DNA from: JBOFBH01 sp051657715
GTDB lineage: Bacteria > Actinomycetota > Actinomycetes > Actinomycetales > Angustibacteraceae
DNA length: 7,540 bases
Direction: 5' to 3'
Assembly: GCA_051657715.1 (NCBI GenBank)
Contig: JBOFLF010000096.1
Location: forward strand, 1-7,540
The notes beneath the pieces were generated by a model. The model was not told the DNA's origin, ran no database searches, and saw only the letters and a program-made list of their open reading frames with translations. The position numbers were made by a program, and so were the translations under genes. Positions 6,287 through 7,540 of the stretch are shown here, in pieces; position 1 is the stretch's first letter; every line of letters starts with the position of its first letter.

Positions 6287-7540
6287 GAGGACCCTCCTGC
6301 TCACCGGACCCGCCCGAAGACTCGGCCGCACCCTTCGCCGCGGCCTGACCGGCCTTCCGTACGCCATCCGCGGCGGCACCCACCGCCGCACCCACGGCCA
6401 TCCCCGGCGGTCCGCCAGCAGACCCGGCACCAGCGCCCACCGCTGCTCCCCCACCGGCAGCCGCACCACCGGCAGCTGCACCACCCGCTGCGGACCCGGC
6501 ACCCGCCGTCGACGCCGCGCCACCGGCACCCCCAGCCGGGGCACCACCGGCCCCGCCAGTCGGTCCACCGGCCGCGGCAGAACCACCGGACGGTGAGGAC
6601 CCACGACCGTTCGACCCGGCAGCACCGTCGCTCCCACGCGGACCCGGACCTGACTGGCTCTGCTGCGGGATCGGCCCCGCGCCACCACTGGACGTCGCCC
6701 TGGACAACGGGATCGCGCCCGTCGGCAGCGCCGCCGCCGCCATTGCCCCGCCCCCACCGCCACCGCCGGCGGTCTGCGCGACCAGCGGGGTCACGAACCG
6801 CAGCAACGCCGGCAACGCCACCAGCGCGACGATCATCAGCACCACACCGGTCAACACGCTAGTCAGCCCGTCAGTGCCGAACACGTCCGTGCCAGTCAGG
6901 CGGAACGCCGTCGCGTAGATGATCGCCGCCGCCGGCTTATACAAGATGAACGCGACCGTCCACCCCACCGCCTTGCGGAACCACGCGTTGCCCGTCTCAG
7001 TACTGGTGAAAGACGCGGCCAGCGGAAACACCCCAGCCAGAATCACCAGCATCCCGCCCCGCACCACCATCAACATGATCTGCACAAACGATGCAAAGAT
7101 CGCCACCAACCCCACGATGATCACGATCAACGGACCCAACGTCGGCAAGGTCTGGGTCAAACCCACCATCGCCCCGACGTTCTGTCCGAAGTCCGTGCCC
7201 TCGATCGAGCGATCCAGAATCCACACCGAGAACTGGTCCGCAGCAGCCACGCCCAGCCCAATCACCGCGAGCCCCGCGCCCGAGACCACCGCCAACGTCA
7301 GCAGCCCCCGCAACAAGTCGCGGCCCGGCTGCGCCCGCTGCTCCCACGCCATCCGCGCCCCCGCCACGATCACCGCCAACACCGCAGCACCCGCCATGTA
7401 CCACCACAACGAATCCTGAATGAAACCCACCGTGCCCGACGGCGCAGCACCACCAGGCGCCGACGTCAGATCCGGCGTCCCCACCCGCACCCACAACGAC
7501 CCCAACGACCCCAACGCCTTACCCAACGCCTCCAACACCG
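6273..7540 (-). CDS. TrbL/VirB6-like polytopic conjugation membrane protein (5' end probably outside window)
   Basis: Probable inner-membrane pore platform protein of the mating channel. The frame gives 421 residues from a GTG at 7538, but it is still open at the window edge, and the true start may lie further right. Hydrophobic segments lie near residues 46-64 (WWYMAGAAVLAVIVAGARM), 76-99, 134-157 and 161-176 (LVILAGVFPLAASF), 190-210 and 226-249, so about five to six helices. Segment AWFRKAVGWTVAFILYKPAA (185-204) is of the type seen in actinomycete TrbL-like proteins. Residues 257-421 form a low-complexity tail rich in Gly, Ala, Ser and Pro, starting with a run of eight Gly; it is probably disordered. 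No enzymatic motif is seen. Assignment rests on topology, the tail and the position before the SCO6880-family gene, since this family is poorly conserved in sequence. The N-terminal half uses many TTG and other G/T-ending codons, unlike the genes downstream. Confidence 0.78.
   Translation of the reverse strand, partial: VLEALGKALGSLGSLWVRVGTPDLTSAPGGAAPSGTVGFIQDSLWWYMAGAAVLAVIVAGARMAWEQRAQPGRDLLRGLLTLAVVSGAGLAVIGLGVAAADQFSVWILDRSIEGTDFGQNVGAMVGLTQTLPTLGPLIVIIVGLVAIFASFVQIMLMVVRGGMLVILAGVFPLAASFTSTETGNAWFRKAVGWTVAFILYKPAAAIIYATAFRLTGTDVFGTDGLTSVLTGVVLMIVALVALPALLRFVTPLVAQTAGGGGGGGAMAAAALPTGAIPLSRATSSGGAGPIPQQSQSGPGPRGSDGAAGSNGRGSSPSGGSAAAGGPTGGAGGAPAGGAGGAASTAGAGSAAGGAAAGGAAAGGGAAVGAGAGSAGGPPGMAVGAAVGAAADGVRKAGQAAAKGAAESSGGSGEQEGPRGSS
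6292..6297 (-). promoter_or_regulatory. Ribosome binding site of the SCO6880-family gene
   Basis: GGAGGG on the minus strand, 5 bases before the GTG at 6286, inside the last codons of the TrbL-like gene. It is the clearest Shine-Dalgarno in the window and decides the start of the SCO6880-family gene. The two downstream genes have only weak sites (GGGA and AGG), which suggests they rely on coupling. Confidence 0.8.

Noticed and set aside
6287..6763. N-terminal extension of the SCO6880-family frame upstream of 6286
   Set aside because: The extension is Arg-rich, overlaps the TrbL-like tail in another frame, and a strong GGAGGG sits right before the GTG at 6286.
7495..7512. 9-bp tandem repeat AACGACCCC near the right edge
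   Set aside because: Only two copies, encoding LGS repeats in an Ala/Leu/Gly-rich coding stretch; no sign of an iteron array or origin.

Overview
The window is about 70-75% G+C by eye, and every convincing gene lies on the minus strand with the G/C-ending codons of a high-GC actinomycete. It is a segment of the mating-apparatus (type IV secretion) operon of an actinobacterial integrative conjugative element or conjugative plasmid. The species cannot be named from this sequence. No relaxase, origin of transfer, integrase, replication gene, tRNA or attachment site is visible, so the type of element is open.

In transcription order, from the right edge to the left, the layout is: (1) a polytopic TrbL/VirB6-like inner-membrane protein with a long Gly/Ala-rich tail, open at the right edge (6273-7540); (2) a SCO6880-family protein with two N-terminal membrane helices and a VirB4 N-domain-like body (4751-6286); (3) a VirB4-like ATPase of the SCO6881 type, interrupted in frame by a 480-residue intein (1707-4754, intein 2949-4388); (4) a VirD4/TraG-like coupling ATPase that runs off the left edge (1-1710). 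Adjacent genes overlap by 14, 4 and 4 bases, so no intergenic space exists anywhere. This implies one polycistronic message with translational coupling.

Together these genes would supply the membrane pore platform (TrbL/VirB6-like), the assembly ATPase (apparently split into a membrane-anchored N-half and a soluble ATPase half) and the DNA-recruiting coupling protein.

The most notable element is the intein. It splits the Walker A P-loop of the VirB4-like ATPase between Lys and Ser. Its first residue is Ala, and it carries the Trp (block B:12), Cys (block F:4) and Thr (block G:5) signature of class 3 inteins. It also has two LAGLIDADG motifs and an unusual inserted four-cysteine zinc-finger-like module. 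The ATPase cannot have a P-loop until the intein splices out, so assembly of the mating machine would depend on splicing. Other points are a perfect 10-bp-arm hairpin over the coupling-protein start codon, a 28-bp near-perfect palindrome inside the same gene, and a small 12-bp in-frame duplication.
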